NCBI RefSeq assembly: GCF_031877795.1
Contig: NC_133932.1
Coordinates: 20,462,180 to 20,526,179, forward strand
DNA: 64,000 nucleotides
Reading direction: 5' to 3'
Origin: Strix aluco
Lineage: Eukaryota; Chordata; Aves; Strigiformes; Strigidae
This document shows, piece after piece, positions 13,901 through 25,900 of this stretch. The stretch's first letter is position 1. Each line of letters opens with the position of its first letter. The translations under genes were made by a program, and so were the position numbers. Below the pieces are notes generated by a model. The model searched no databases. It saw only the letters and a list, made by a program, of their open reading frames with translations, and was not told the origin of the DNA.

Positions 13901-16900
13901 GTTCAGAAAGACTCTTCCCTTTGCTCCTTTCCCTAAGTCAAAGACGTTCTTGTCCTTCTGTCCCCATCGCAGGTGTCCCTGCCAGTATGCAGCACAGGAT
14001 ATAAGCAAGCAGTCCTTCCTCTCCTCCCGAGCAACACCCATGTGGAGGGCTTAGCAGGAAAGGGGAAGATCTTAAGACATGATGTAGTCCCCATCTCACC
14101 CCAAGTACTTTGGCATCTCATCTCCAGCTCTGTGCTTGGACCTGACCTCCTGGCTAGTGCCAAGATTAGAAATTTGCCAACTGACTTGTGAAGAGTTGTG
14201 ATCTTACTCATGTTATAAACAAAGCAGACTGGACATACCCAGGCAGTGGGCTTGTCCCAGCCAGGGCAGCGGTGACTCAGAAGGCAGTAGATCTTTATCT
14301 GAAGAAGTACAGAAACATGGGCTGGAGCAAGAGGGAGGGGTACTGGCTGGCTGCAGCAAGTCCCTTTACCAAAATATTTCAGATTGCCTTTCTTCTTCTC
14401 AGTTGCTAACTGCAGATCGTGGAACTTTTTCATGATTAATGGAGTTTCTTTCCCTTTGAAACCAGGTTTTTGACAGAGTCATGGCTCAGTAATGGCACTT
14501 CTTTTCATTCCCCATCTGGCTGGGTTGCCTTGCTGGTTTCGTGGCAAAAAGGCAATCAGGGTCTTGTGAAATCTGCTTTCTGGTGAGCAGCGATTAAGAC
14601 TGGAGAAAGCAGAGCATTCGGTCTGCAACCTGCAAAGGAAACCACAGTTGTACAGAGGGCTTCAGCAGGAGTACTGCATGCTGAAGAAACTGGGCCCACA
14701 TTGGAAACCAACATGTGTTGGGAGTGCCCTGTGAACCACTCTAAAATGAGTGTTACCTACAGTACATCCCTGCTTATCAAAGTATGCTCAGGGAGACAAA
14801 TGAGATTGATAATTTCATTTGTCATCAACAGGGCCTCGAGTTAGTGCACTGCTGGAAGAAAAATGAGATTAGTGCACACCCACAAAGATGGGCTGTCTTT
14901 CTGTCTATAAATGCAGGAAGGTGTCCTCTGGTTTTCACAGCCGCTTCATGACTTCAAGGATTTCTTCACTAAAGGCTTTGCAGATGAAACAAAACAGCAC
15001 TAAAATGGAATGTAGGCTGCTGAAGGAGTCAGGCACCAAAACACCATGAGGATGTTATAATCATTGCCAAATCAAGCCGGTATAGAGCTGGGCAAAGCAA
15101 GGTTACTGTTTTGTTTAGGAGGAATGTGGCAATGTGAAGACGGGAAGTGCATAAAGCCACGTAAGGGGTGCTGAGCCCTTGCCATACTGCTCCAAGCAGG
15201 GCACCGTGAGGTTATGGTGCAGAAGCAAGCAGAGATGAACTTTTAGAAAAACCTTTTCAAACCATTTACCTACCTCAGGCCTGCCATGACATCACTGTAA
15301 ACTAGGACTAATCCCATCACTTAATTGCTGCTGGCACGCTTGACTAGCATGAGCGGGTACAGGGAAGCGAGACTGAGTGGAACTGCTGCGGAATGAAGTG
15401 CGTTGTTGTTTTCCTTCGGGTCGCCTTCTCTTCTGCTCCTCTCTCTCACCGCATTTGGGGTGAGTAAGGGAACCTGACCTCACATGAGGTCACCGTGGCA
15501 TGAGCGAAGCAAACTGGGTTTGCAGCTGCTTTGCTTTGCCAGAGCAGCCTAGAGCAGCTGAAGGGTAGCAGCAGGCCTGTGGTTTGTGACCAGAACATTG
15601 GGCTTGGGGTTGTGCAAGGGGAAAGGGCTGCTCCTCCTTCCTCTGTGTGCTGAAACCTCCCTTTGCATGCCTCTACTTGCTGAAGTGGAGTCTGCCTAGA
15701 AGGAGCGTAGGAGGCTTGCCAAGCACTTGTGCCTGGGTTAATATGCAGTCACAGACTCCTTAAAGAAGATGGCCAGCAGGGCCTGCCAGCACCCACTTTT
15801 CTCTGTTTCATCCCATCTTTCTCAATGCATGGGGTCTTTTCAGCAAAACACAGAGGAAGACAGTGTTTTTGTGTGCTGCCAAAACCTCACAATGTCTCTA
15901 TGTAGAAGTCATCTGTTCATCTAATAGGGTCTTTTCTGTGATCAGTGCATTCACATGAGTCTGTCACAACACTGGTTTAAATACAAAGCATTCCTTCACG
16001 TATTCCAGTGTAGCACAGGACATTTGCTGACTTTTAATTCCATGGAAAGCTTTGGGAGAATCTGATTCCTCACTGGTAAAGTCACCTGGGAAAAAGAAGA
16101 GACCAAGAGAAAGTGTCTAGCCCTTTAAAGATTCAGCTTCTCAAGATTTCTCAATTTTTCAACTAATTATCTGTCTTGATCAGAAATCCCCATAAAATAC
16201 TGTGTAGTCCTCAAAGGATAAACCCTGCAAGTTTGGGGTGAATGTGTTATTCACAGAAAATGAGGGACGTGAGCTGCAGAATTACCCGGGGACTGTTGGG
16301 TGTGATTCCCACGCTGACCCCAGGGGATGGCTCCCAGGAGAAAGCCACAGGTCCACGAGATGTGTTTTCCTCAGCCGGCCCAGCCCATTACCAGAAGTGC
16401 CCTTGCCTCACCACGACATGATGTGTACCTCCTCCCAGGGCTGCCCCAAGTCCCTTTTTCCAGCCCACACACAGGCGGAGGGCAAGAAAATTGTTGGCAC
16501 CCCATCAGAGCAGGAGTCCCATGTGCGTGGTCCTAGGCAAAGTAAATGATGCCAATAATTTAATAGTAGAGAGACCAGCTGCTGTAAGGTCCCCTATTAT
16601 AAATAGGGATACCTTACAGAAAAAAAGCAACACAAGGCTGTTTTGATCCTCCCAGTTTTGGAGGGTCACCAACAGTTTGCCTCAGAGCTTTTTGCAGGAC
16701 TGTCGGTCAAAAAATATCCACTGTCTTACCTCCTGCTTACACAGGAGCAGAGGACTCCAGGCCCACCAAGAATGACCTTTCCCTTCAAGTGTCTTGCTTT
16801 GTGGGTTGTCTGTAAAGTGAGGTAACACAAGGTAAGACCAAAAAAAGGGAGAGCAGTTTAAAAGGGCAGAGAAATGGGGAACAAAGGGGAAAGAGAATGG

Positions 16901-19900
16901 CTTTGGGGTTTCTGTTCACCAGGAATTATCTGAAGGTTTCCAACAGTTCAACACTGCGTCTGTAGAACATTGCATGGTCTTTTACTGCCTTTTTCTGTCA
17001 AATGTCTCTGCAGGACTTCTGTCCCAGAGGCAATCTGCTCTCCCATACCACCTGTATGACTGTATGTGTAATCAGGATAACCAAGCTCTCTGTGGCCAGG
17101 GAATTTCTGAAACACGGCTTGGGCAAAGAGTGAAGAAAATAGGGATATGGGCTCAACAGCTCTCCCACTTGCTGACTCTCAGAGCAAACAAGACAGGGCG
17201 GTTTTCCTATGCACTCACTTTTCTGTTCTAATGAGGCCTGCCATATGGGGCATCTGCAGCACAGGTGTAGTTTGAATGAACATGTTTTTCTGCCCAGGGA
17301 ACAGAAAGTCAGCCCCTTCATCAGTTCAGCATTGCCACACGCCACAGGCCTCCAGTGACAGAGCGATGTGCATCTGGAAGCGGGTGGGCTTCAGGGGACT
17401 GGAAAGAGGACAGATCTTTTTTTTCTAGAAAAGTCATTAAAAATTATTTCCACAGTGGATACCTCCCCCACAGCCCGGTTACAGAGAGCATTCAGCACAG
17501 AAATGGGATGGAACAGAACTGAATTTTCATTTTTGCTTTGCAGTTCACCTTTAAAGTGAAAGGGGACTTTTGTGGGGCTGAATGACTCTTCGTGGACTTT
17601 GGTTCCTTCAGGCTTGCAGCATTCAGGTTGCAGTTTCAAGGGTGCAGAGCCTTTTAAGGGTAGGTGTGACATCAGCAGGAGTTTCCAGTCCCTGCACATG
17701 TACTGCCGAGAAGGTTTTTGTTCTCCTTTTGGTTGCAAAGGAGACTCCTAGGGGCAAGGCGTGGAGAACCTCAGGCAACTCATGATGTGATGTCACCCTG
17801 ACATTTACTGTACGCCTACTCTTCCCCTATTGCTGCAAAAGAAAATAGAAAATTGTGTTTATCAGGCTCCACAATCCCAGAGTTTGACTGGCTGCTCTTG
17901 TGAGTCGCTCCAGCAATAGTAAGAGCTGAACTGTGAGAACAGCGAAGATGTGGTCGAGGGAAAAAACACACACACACAAATGCTGCAGACACGCAGAAGG
18001 AGGAGCTTCAAGAATCACAGCCTAAAGTGGGCTGGTTTTAAGGTGAACAGAAGGAAATGCTTTTTCACACAGCATGTAATCAAACTGTGCAACTCATCAT
18101 CACAGGATGTTGTGGAAACCAAAAATATACGTGCGTTCTTGAAGGGGCAAGAACTCCTCCTGAAGGATGGGTCTAGCAGTAGTGATTAAACAGCTGATGT
18201 CAAGAAATCCCTAAATTCCTGGCTGCCAAAGGTTGGCAGGGTATGGCAGTTCTTATCCTGTGTGGTGTGGAAGAATTAGTTTTTCTACCATTTTGCTACC
18301 AGTTGCTGGCTGACACAGGTCAGTGGGCTGAGTGGGCTCTTGGTCTGCCCCAGTCCGGTTGCTCAGAGTCTGCGATGCATTGTAAGGGGAAGTACAGGTA
18401 GTGGGGGGTAAAAACTGAGTTTGAATCTTTCCCTTTGGAAGACCAATGAAGTGGCTGAGTGGAGGGAAACCAGTTAAATGAGCAGTTGCTCATTTAATTA
18501 CGTATTCTATCTTATTTAATTAGTATTAAGACATTCCAAAGGGTTGCCAGGACCTCCCCAGTATTTTTCAGTGTGTTTCCTGGAGATTTAATATAAAGTG
18601 TGGAAGTGGGACAGGTGTAGGTGTGCACAGGGGAGGGGTGTGAAAGCTTATTTCATGTTCTGTCCCAGGCTCTCTCTGGGGCACTGGCTGAGCATCTGCT
18701 TGTCTCCCTCCAGCGCCGGCAGCTGCAGGAGTGCGAAACACATTCTCAGGGTGTGCCACTGGGCACAGGTCAGCATGCTGCGGGGGTCTTGCTACCGGCT
18801 GTGTGGCAGCATCCCAAGGGTCTTCTGTGGGTCACCGCTAAGCAAATGAGCCATTGAAGGCAACAACTTGTGGCTGTTTTGGACACTTCAGCTGAATCTG
18901 AATGTCACAGCATCCCAGTCACGCCCTGAGCGCTGCACTCCGTGCACGTGTCTGTGGTCTGGCATTAGCTGTGATAATAACACGTGAGCCAGCACCTGCC
19001 AGACCTTACTGGGGGGGGTGGCAGTTCTTAGGCTCAGCTTTGTTAAGCATTCAGTTCACACTTCAGGCAAAGCCTTTGCACATGGGGTCTCAGCTCCACC
19101 GACGGGTGATGCTGCATTCTCCCCATCAGTGACACACTGCCTGGTCAGGACTTCCCTGCTTTCTCTCTCAGACATGTTTACTGAGATGTGTTCTGCAGGG
19201 AAGGATGAAGAAATTTGAATCTTCTCTGTCCTGAGGCTGGCTAATTCCTTGTTTTTCTGCTCTCAGTCAATGGAGTGCAACAGATTGATATCCCCCTTCC
19301 ACTAATGGAGATGGGTGCTAAGGTCATGAGACCGAGGCAAGCATGGCAAATGTAAAGCAGCTTGACCTTCTGGACTAACAAAGCAGGGTGCACACAGGGA
19401 TAAGCATCACCCTGAAGGCTGCACAAAGTCAGGTGAAAGCCCGACTATCTGCCCTGGCCTTGGTGCAGCACAGGACAGCACATCAGTACTGGGTCACTCT
19501 TCCAGCAACAGCAGGAGCTCCTTGCTAGGGCTGCTCCCTCGCATGTCAGGTCCTGGCTCCCGCAAGCGTCTACCCACAGAAAGAGGAAGGAGGGTGGGAA
19601 AGCAGGGCTGATCACGGGAGCAGAGTGCATAAAAGTCATAGTGGGAAGCAGGGGGACTACAGCTAACCTGGTCAAAGTTGTACCTAACTTCCCTCTGCAA
19701 GGGTCTCAGCTTGTTGTTGTAGGCACGTGCCTGCATGCTAGGGATGGCACCGACACAGTGGCTGGGCAGGAGTTGGGGAATGCCTGTGCCTGTTTGCAAG
19801 TAACCCCAAGGGAGGCCCGTGGGCCTTCGCAAATACAAATTAGTTTTAGCCAGACTAGTCTAAATTGTTCATTTGCTACTACTAGGAGGCTGATGACAGT

Positions 19901-22900
19901 ATGTCTGTAACCTTTGTTTATCATTGTAAGGTTGCTTCTAGCTTTTGGGATCTTGAAAGGTTTGGGGTTTTTTCTTAAAAAAAAAAAATCCTTCCAAAAA
20001 AAAGCCCCAAACCCATAATCCACTGTGGGCCTGTTTGGCATGCAGGGAACCCACTGGAAGGTGACACAGACTTTCCAAATACTGAGCTCTGAAAAGGGAG
20101 AGAGCAGTTTGGGCATGCATGTTTTTATCCCTTTACATATTAATAGCAATTCTTTACTCTGAGGTGTGTGGGTTTTTTAAGGGGCCAGCAAAATTTCTGT
20201 TCAGGTTAATAACTCTCCTGTTTTTGCCTTCAGTAATCTATTCAGAAATCATTGTGTGCCTGCTAGCTCGGGACTCCGAGTAGGACTGGAATATCACGTA
20301 AAAGGCAATGCCAAGGGAGGCCTCTTCTCAGTGCAGAGCTGGAGTTGTAAACAGCTCAGTGGGTGATGAGGTACATTAGTGGGTGCAGACAGAGCTGAAA
20401 GAGGTGAGCTTTATGCACAAGGTTATACCACTGTCTCACTGACTTTTATTTGCCCCCCACCTACAGGCTATGCACTGGAGAAGAAAGTAGTCAAAAGCAA
20501 AGTGGGGGAAAAAGTTGGCCTGCCTTGTTGTTATGAAATTCCCAGCTCAGAAAGCCTACATAATTACCGGGTCTACTGGCAGAAGAACACTACGAAGGTA
20601 GTGCTTGCCTACGCAAACGGGGAGATGATCTCCAACCACGAGCAGTATGAGAACCGGACAGAGATGAACGCCAGGAACCTCACCCTGTGGATCTCCCCCG
20701 TGGAAATCCTGGACAATGGCTCTTACCAGTGTATAGTTCAGTACGTCAAATTTCCACAGAACCCGTTTGTTTTGTGTGATGAAACTGTCACCCTCTTTGT
20801 CTCAGGTAGGTGGATTGCCTCCCGACACCTGAGGCTTTCTGGTGCCACCCTCTGGGGGTAAAGAACACTCCTCCAAGCTTTAGTCATAGTGTAGCAAATA
20901 GACTTTCATCAGGAAGCCTAAAAGGGTGCCAGAAGGTGTGTTAACTATTACCATGCTAGCAACCTCCCTCCTTACCTTTCCAAAGCTACCCCAGGTACAG
21001 AAAATTTGCCTTTCCTACCACCAGCTCAACATCCTCCCCTTGATGCCTCCCTCTTGGGAAAGGACCCCTCCCAGGACACCTCCCCAGGTACCACTGCTGG
21101 TGGGTGCCCTAGGCCACCTCTGCCCCTTGCTGTCTTTTGGGCAAAGCAGAGCCCAAGCCCTTGGTGCACGGGAAGCATCCAAGCTGAAAGAGAAATGGGG
21201 TGGCATTGCTTCTCTGTGGCCACAGTGACATCCCAGCCCTGCTTCCAATCCCTGGGGAGCCCAGGCTCTCCGGGGGGCTGGCCAGCTCACCAGCTGCGCT
21301 GCAGCTCCACAACCGGGCTGAACCCATCTGGAGATTTGAGGCTTTTTATCTTAAAGAAACAGCCGAAGTTCTTTTGCTCAGAATGAATCTGAATCTTTTC
21401 TTGGAGGCTACAAAAAGTTCCGTTAACATTATTTTCCATTTCCACCACTGTTTTTGTTGCAGTTGGTTTCAACCAAAGGCAGAGATACTGGTAACATATA
21501 TAAATATATACATACATTTGAATACCTTTAGCAGCAGAGAGTTCCACGAATCTTGCAGACTCGTCAGTGAACGAGCATTCCCCATCTGGAATGAGATTCA
21601 TCAGCAAGAAAAACCAAGCTCCTGAGGTTTGGCTGTTGCCTGCTTCTCTGAGGGCATGGTGGCATACATGCAAGGAGACAAATTTAGTGATCTTTCTGGG
21701 AACTGATATGAAAAAAGGGAAGTGCACTGCCAGCACCCTCTCTAGCTGTGAGGGCTGAGGAGTTGGCGACATGAAAAATGTGAAACAACGGATCTCTTTT
21801 CCTCCCTGCAAATACTCCAGTTTCTTTCCTTCCAAAAATCTCCTTGCTATCTTAACAGGCCAGTTTGTAGTAGAAATTGTGGTAGACCTCTGCTTCCTTT
21901 GGTAAAGTGGGTCAGTTTTTCTGGGGATCAGGAAGGGGAAAGGTCCTCTCACCCCTGCTGAAATCAAGCTAACTTGAGAGAGGTGGAAAGGTGTTACTCC
22001 CTGGTGACTGATCAGAGAGCCTTGGTAAAGCAGACTAGGATGTTTGAAGGCACTTTCCACACTGGATGTCTGTCAATGCTGTATTGCTCAATAAATAGTA
22101 GGCCTGGAAGGAAATCCGGTGTCTCCTTGTCTGCCACTGGTCAGCCGTGCGATGCTGAGCATGTTTCTTTCACTAGTTACTAGTTACTCAGTAGCCTAGA
22201 CCATGGGTTCATGGTCAGCAGAAGCCGTGGGAGACACCCTATGACCTCCAGGTCATCTGCCTTGTGCAGATCCCCGCAGTCATGTGGTCAAATGGTGAGT
22301 CAGGCAATCAGAGACAAAAACCTTAGCTGCTCCAAAAAGGGTCATTTTGCAGTGAGTTGAGCAACATGCTGCAGGTCTCTGCCTGGCCTTGCCATGGCTG
22401 GGGCTAGTGCCTGAGGGGGTGTGCAGGCTATGCACATACATCTGGCAGGGGGGAGAGGGAGAATTTTGTCCCTTTGGCAGCAGTGGTGTTGGTGTGACTT
22501 GCACCCACCAGGAAGACACATGCTGAGTTTCCTTTTCTGACTGGTGACTTTCTTGCTAAAGATGCGGTCCCACAGAGATTTTTCCAGTGGGAGAGTTGCC
22601 TTAAATAGTTCCTTTGCCACCCCTTGCCTCCTCCTCCTCACCCTGAGCTGTTTATTGCAACCTGTGGGCATCCTCAGTTGCACCAATGCAACTGTTTACA
22701 GTAACACAGTGAAGCAGATTGGCAAAGGGAAGCAGGCTGAAAAGGACACCACCTTTCTTCTCCTTCTGAGAGGGCCTGTGTATTGCTACACATTTTTGCA
22801 ATGACTACTAGTATGACTTGGTCTTGCTCTCAGCTGGGCCTTCTGGAGGGGCTGTCATGCAGAAAATGTAATTCAGTCTCTTGCCGGCCATCCTGGCCGA

Positions 22901-25900
22901 GAGACCAATGTGTGACTCATCTCCTTTCCCAACAGAGATGGACCCTCTGTGAGCTTCTGGATGAGAAGGAACTAATGAGGGAGGGAAAAGGAAATTGTCT
23001 ACCATTGCCTGTAATACAGATTTCTATTCAGTCCCCGTATTTTTCCTACCTGTTTTATGATTTCTTTCTGTTGTTCCACAAACTGCTGTATGTAGAGAGA
23101 AATGGTGGAATTGGAGAGGTGGGCTCATGAAGTCTGTGTACTGCCCAGGGAGAGGAAGCAAAGGCCAAGGCCATATCCGGCCAAGGTTGTGGGGAGAACA
23201 CTAAGGCACAAGAGAGGCAAAACAGATTATGATAGAGGAAGAATGCTCTGTGGGGGAGTCTTTGCTTTCAGCATGGGTGATCAGGACTGCAGCCCTCGCT
23301 GTAATCTGACAGAATGGTAACTAAATCTTTCTTGCTTCAGCTGACTTCAGTAAGCCGAACATAACAGCAGAAGTATTCGCTACTTCTTGTGAATCAACTG
23401 AGATGGTGGTAAAATGTTCTTCTCATGGAGGTTTCCCCAAACCCAAAATCTCTGGAGCCCTCAACAACGAGTCCGTGATGTGGAATGACACCTGGCTGTC
23501 CACGTCCAGCCTCAGCCTGTACAGCATCACTGGCAAACTGTGGCTCAATGTGACCAAAGACGTCAGCTTCACTTGCTCCGTTGAATACAATGGCTTTGTC
23601 AAGTCCACCAGTTTGCTTCTAAGTAGGTTTTATTAACAGTTTGTTACAAAACCATTTTGCTGAATCTGCTGAGTTGCCTCTCTGAGAAAGCAGTAGATTT
23701 TGTGTATCTGTTCATGCAAGGATGACCCAATGATCTCACCTGTGAGCTGCACACCAAAATTTTTCAAAGGCTGTAAGACAGCAGGGGTGGGAGAGGAGAG
23801 TTATGATGGTGACTGACAAGCAGAGACGGTTCTGTCTTTCAGGTGCTCTGCCATGAGTCACAGCTGGGCTGAGAGGGCATCTGGACCCTATTGTGATCTG
23901 GTGATGTCAGCCTTGGTGGCTCCCACAGGCTGGGGTTGCCACTATGCAGTGCCCCTCTGCACCAGCACAGTCATGCTGCCAGTTGTGTGACACAGACCTG
24001 GTTTTCAACTGGAGGGATTGAAAAATGTGTGTGCCTTAAAAGCCACAGGTTGCACTTAAAAAGAATTTCCTCATTTAACAAGCATGTTTGTTCCTGCTTC
24101 AGTGACAGAAACTGTCAGCTGGGGTCTAGACAAAATTCTGCTTTCATACACATATTTAATACAGGGTTAATTCATATGGAAAAAAAATCCATCACTGTGC
24201 GTGGCTTAAAAGTGATAACATAATAGATAAGTCTGTGCTTTGAAAAGCTGGAGGCACAAGTGGAAACAGCATGAGGGAAGGCAGCACACTGCAGTCCAGA
24301 TGTTTTGCAGTAGAAGTAGAAGGGGATTTGCAAGAAAATTCTTAGAGCCAAAAGGGGTTTTTTTAATGCTGTTACCAAAAGAGTATTCTGAAATGTCTCT
24401 GGGTCTGATGTTTTCACTGTAGAGATAAGAGCACCTTCAAGAGAAGTGCTATTTTTCCTAGGCAATTGTACCTTATTCATCAAGGTACCTTATTCATCAA
24501 TCTTATTAAAATCAAAGGGGCTCGTGAGGAGAGGTGCCATTCAGCTTCAGGACAAACACCAGAAACTAGTGCTTTATGAATATTGGTTATTGCTGGATGT
24601 AGTGTATAATGTCCCTAGAGATGGTAATGGAAGAAGGTTGTGAATATCATACTACATAGAAAAGGAGAGCAACAAAAAAAATAGTAACACGCTGTTGTCA
24701 CACAGATTATCAGAGGAAGGTGCAATCAACAGTGCCAACAGCAGTCACAAACCCCACACTTTTTGATTTTTAAGATGTGGAACCACTCCCATTTTGGTAT
24801 GATAGAAATGGTCCTTCAAACAAGTCTGTCATGAACACAGAGTTCCACACAGAATACAGCCTCTGCTAAATGTAGGAGGCAGACCCTACAGTGGAGGGGA
24901 TGATTGTACAGCGGATCAGGCTAGTGCCTTACCAGCTGAATGATGGTTAATTGGGCCAGATGGAGATAATGAAAATCTGAAGACCCATGAACATGCACCA
25001 AATCTGTCCCTCCTGTTGAATTAAGGTTGTCCTGTACTGTACAAGAACAGCCCGTTATCTACTCTAATGTCCCAATGGCAGAATGGTTATCTCCTGTGGT
25101 GAAAAGCCAAAGGCTCCAGATCCACTGAAACTGAACTCTGCCACAACATTCTTTTCCTGCCATGAAGAAAGAAGTCTATTCTAGTCTGTTTAACGCATCA
25201 TTCTCCAATACCTGTGAATTCAGAGGGAAAAAAATTAGGCATACAGCTGGTGAATGGTGAAAACATTAACAATAACTGCAGAATACCTCTAAGAATGAAA
25301 GTTTTCTAGATATGGACTCAAGATTTTTACACCAAGCCTAACCAGGTTCTTTAAAAACAGCTTATTATTTTAAAATATTGCCTGTCTCAGTCTTGTTCTG
25401 GAAAAGACCCAGCATTTCAGATTCTGTGGACCTGTTAAAAATTTTAGCACATAGCAAATGTGGGGGAATGGAATGTGCTAGCTTTGTCTGTTTACTGAAT
25501 AGGTAAATTTTCAAGTTGAATATCTGAGTTACAATTTGGCCAGAACCACCAAAATTCACGGACCTGCTCTTACATGAAAATGCCAATATGTTGTTGGGCC
25601 CTTTGTTTATGTTTTATTTCTTCTGTCTCAGACAAAACAAATGGCTGCATTGTCCCTACTGTGCCTCCATCTTATAATGTCATTACTGCTTCAAGTATCA
25701 TCATTATCACCTTCCTTTTGGCTATCACCCTAGCAGCACGATACCTCCCAAGGCATGGTAAGTGTAGCTCCTTTTTCAAGAAACAGTCTCTTTATTGCTT
25801 ATGGAGTTGCTATGTAAAATACACATTTATAGAAACTATACTGACACACTAGGTATTTTTGTACCTTCTTTTCATTTCCTTTTTTCTTTTTTTCATGCAG

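Noticed and set aside
17960-17979. Short CA microsatellite
   Set aside because: Only about six CA units, too short to be of note.
21287-22060. 257-codon open frame on the - strand inside CD80 intron 2
   Set aside because: It has no recognisable domain, no signal peptide and no exon-like flanks. A 141-codon frame overlaps it on the other strand. In 64 kb read in six frames one such frame can arise by chance. Protein-level conservation in other birds would change this view.
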